Position numbers and translations under genes: made by a program. Of a stretch of DNA of 6,548 nucleotides, positions 6,249 through 6,548 are shown piece after piece (position 1 is the stretch's first letter; the number at the start of each line of letters is the position of its first letter). The stretch is taken from NCBI GenBank assembly GCA_002432565.1, contig DJFP01000187.1:6026-12573 (forward strand). The letters run 5' to 3'. The notes beneath the pieces were generated by a model. That model was not told where the DNA came from, did not search any database, and saw only the letters and a program-made list of their open reading frames with translations. Origin of the DNA: Flavobacteriales bacterium UBA5869 (GTDB lineage: Bacteria; Bacteroidota; Bacteroidia; Flavobacteriales_D; Crocinitomicaceae).

Positions 6249-6257
6249 CTATTTTTG
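6227..6257 (+). promoter_or_regulatory. Bacteroidota-type promoter for the 81-residue protein gene
   Basis: ATTG (6227-6230) and TATTTTTG (6250-6257) are separated by 19 bases and match the Bacteroidota -33/-7 pattern with ideal spacing. The -7 box ends 7 bases before the ATG at 6265, so the transcript start would fall at or within a few bases of the start codon, predicting a leaderless or near-leaderless mRNA. No Shine-Dalgarno sequence is present, which is consistent. Confidence 0.6.
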
Positions 6258-6264
6258 TTGGATT

Positions 6265-6510
6265 ATGCGTGTAATAGCCGACATTCCACATCCGCGCTAC
6301 AAGATCCAGATTTTCTTGTACAATGCGAAGTATCTTGTAAAAATTGAATTAGGACAATTCGAACAAACATTCAAGATCGCAGAAACGGATGTAAACGGAC
6401 TGGAGGAACTGAAACGTATGATAACAGATCAATTATTACGTAACTCACTTGACCGCTTCCTTTCAATGAGAACCGATTGGGAAGAAGCATTTAAAAATAA
6501 AGAAGGATGA
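6265..6510 (+). CDS. Small uncharacterised protein, 81 residues
   Basis: I do not recognise a named family, although its start (ADIPHPRYKIQIF, residues 5-17) looks like a short protein seen in flavobacteria; this is recollection, not a search. No signal peptide, membrane segment or cysteine is present. The first half (12-40) alternates hydrophobic and polar residues and reads as beta strands (YKIQIFLYNAKYLVKIELG), ending with QTFKIAETDV. The second half (44-78) reads as amphipathic helix (GLEELKRMITDQLLRNSLDRF). This suggests a small cytoplasmic alpha/beta protein. It has its own promoter and its stop codon overlaps the next start (ATGA at 6507-6510), so the two are translationally coupled. 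Coding character is supported by the promoter placement and the ATGA junction. Confidence 0.75.
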   Translation: MRVIADIPHPRYKIQIFLYNAKYLVKIELGQFEQTFKIAETDVNGLEELKRMITDQLLRNSLDRFLSMRTDWEEAFKNKEG

Positions 6511-6548
6511 AATTAGGACATATCATTACTGCAGGATTAATTCTTGGA
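6507..6548 (+). CDS. Start of an unidentified gene, first 14 codons
   Basis: The ATG overlaps the previous stop codon as ATGA, with AGAAGG immediately before it. The visible residues MKLGHIITAGLILG carry one Lys and then a hydrophobic run, compatible with a signal peptide, lipoprotein signal or membrane helix. Too little is present to name a family. Confidence 0.55.
   Translation, partial: MKLGHIITAGLILG

Overview
The window looks like chromosomal DNA from a Bacteroidota bacterium, most likely the order Flavobacteriales (Crocinitomicaceae/Fluviicola-like is my best guess, from the flavour of the proteins only). Reasons: moderate-to-low GC, TAnnTTTG-type -7 promoter boxes, weak or absent Shine-Dalgarno sequences, lipoproteins with a CKKK start, a GCTDPxAxNYN cysteine motif, and families common in this phylum (DUF4856, imelysin-like lipoprotein, SiaC/DUF1987). 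All genes look intact except the two cut by the window edges. I see no RNA gene, insertion sequence, CRISPR array or prophage, and no gene-free stretch longer than about 204 bases.

Left two thirds (1-4644, minus strand): one tightly packed four-gene operon. In transcription order it holds a DUF4856 lipoprotein (4644-3505), an imelysin/M75-like lipoprotein (3493-2420), an HTTM/vitamin-K-dependent gamma-carboxylase-like membrane protein (2430-1063) and a FecA-type TonB-dependent outer-membrane receptor (from 1087, running off the left edge). Spacings are an 11-base gap, an 11-base overlap and a 25-base overlap, so expression is almost certainly coupled. The receptor and imelysin-like protein point to uptake of a metal or metal chelate, probably iron. 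The carboxylase-like enzyme keeps the residues known to be catalytic in its family and has no obvious role in such a pathway. This operon is the most interesting part of the window.

Middle (4645-4729): an 85-base divergent promoter region. The minus-strand side has a good Bacteroidota promoter. An inverted repeat overlaps the promoter elements of both directions and could be a shared operator.

Right third (4730-6548, plus strand): a BadF/BadG/BcrA-type sugar kinase (N-acetylglucosamine-kinase-like), a SiaC/DUF1987 regulatory protein whose usual phosphothreonine position appears to be isoleucine, then a 204-base spacer with short repeats, a hairpin and a well-formed promoter placed almost on the start codon. 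Next come a small uncharacterised 81-residue protein and, through an ATGA overlap, the first 14 codons of another gene. I see nothing linking the right-hand genes functionally to the left-hand operon apart from the shared divergent promoter region.
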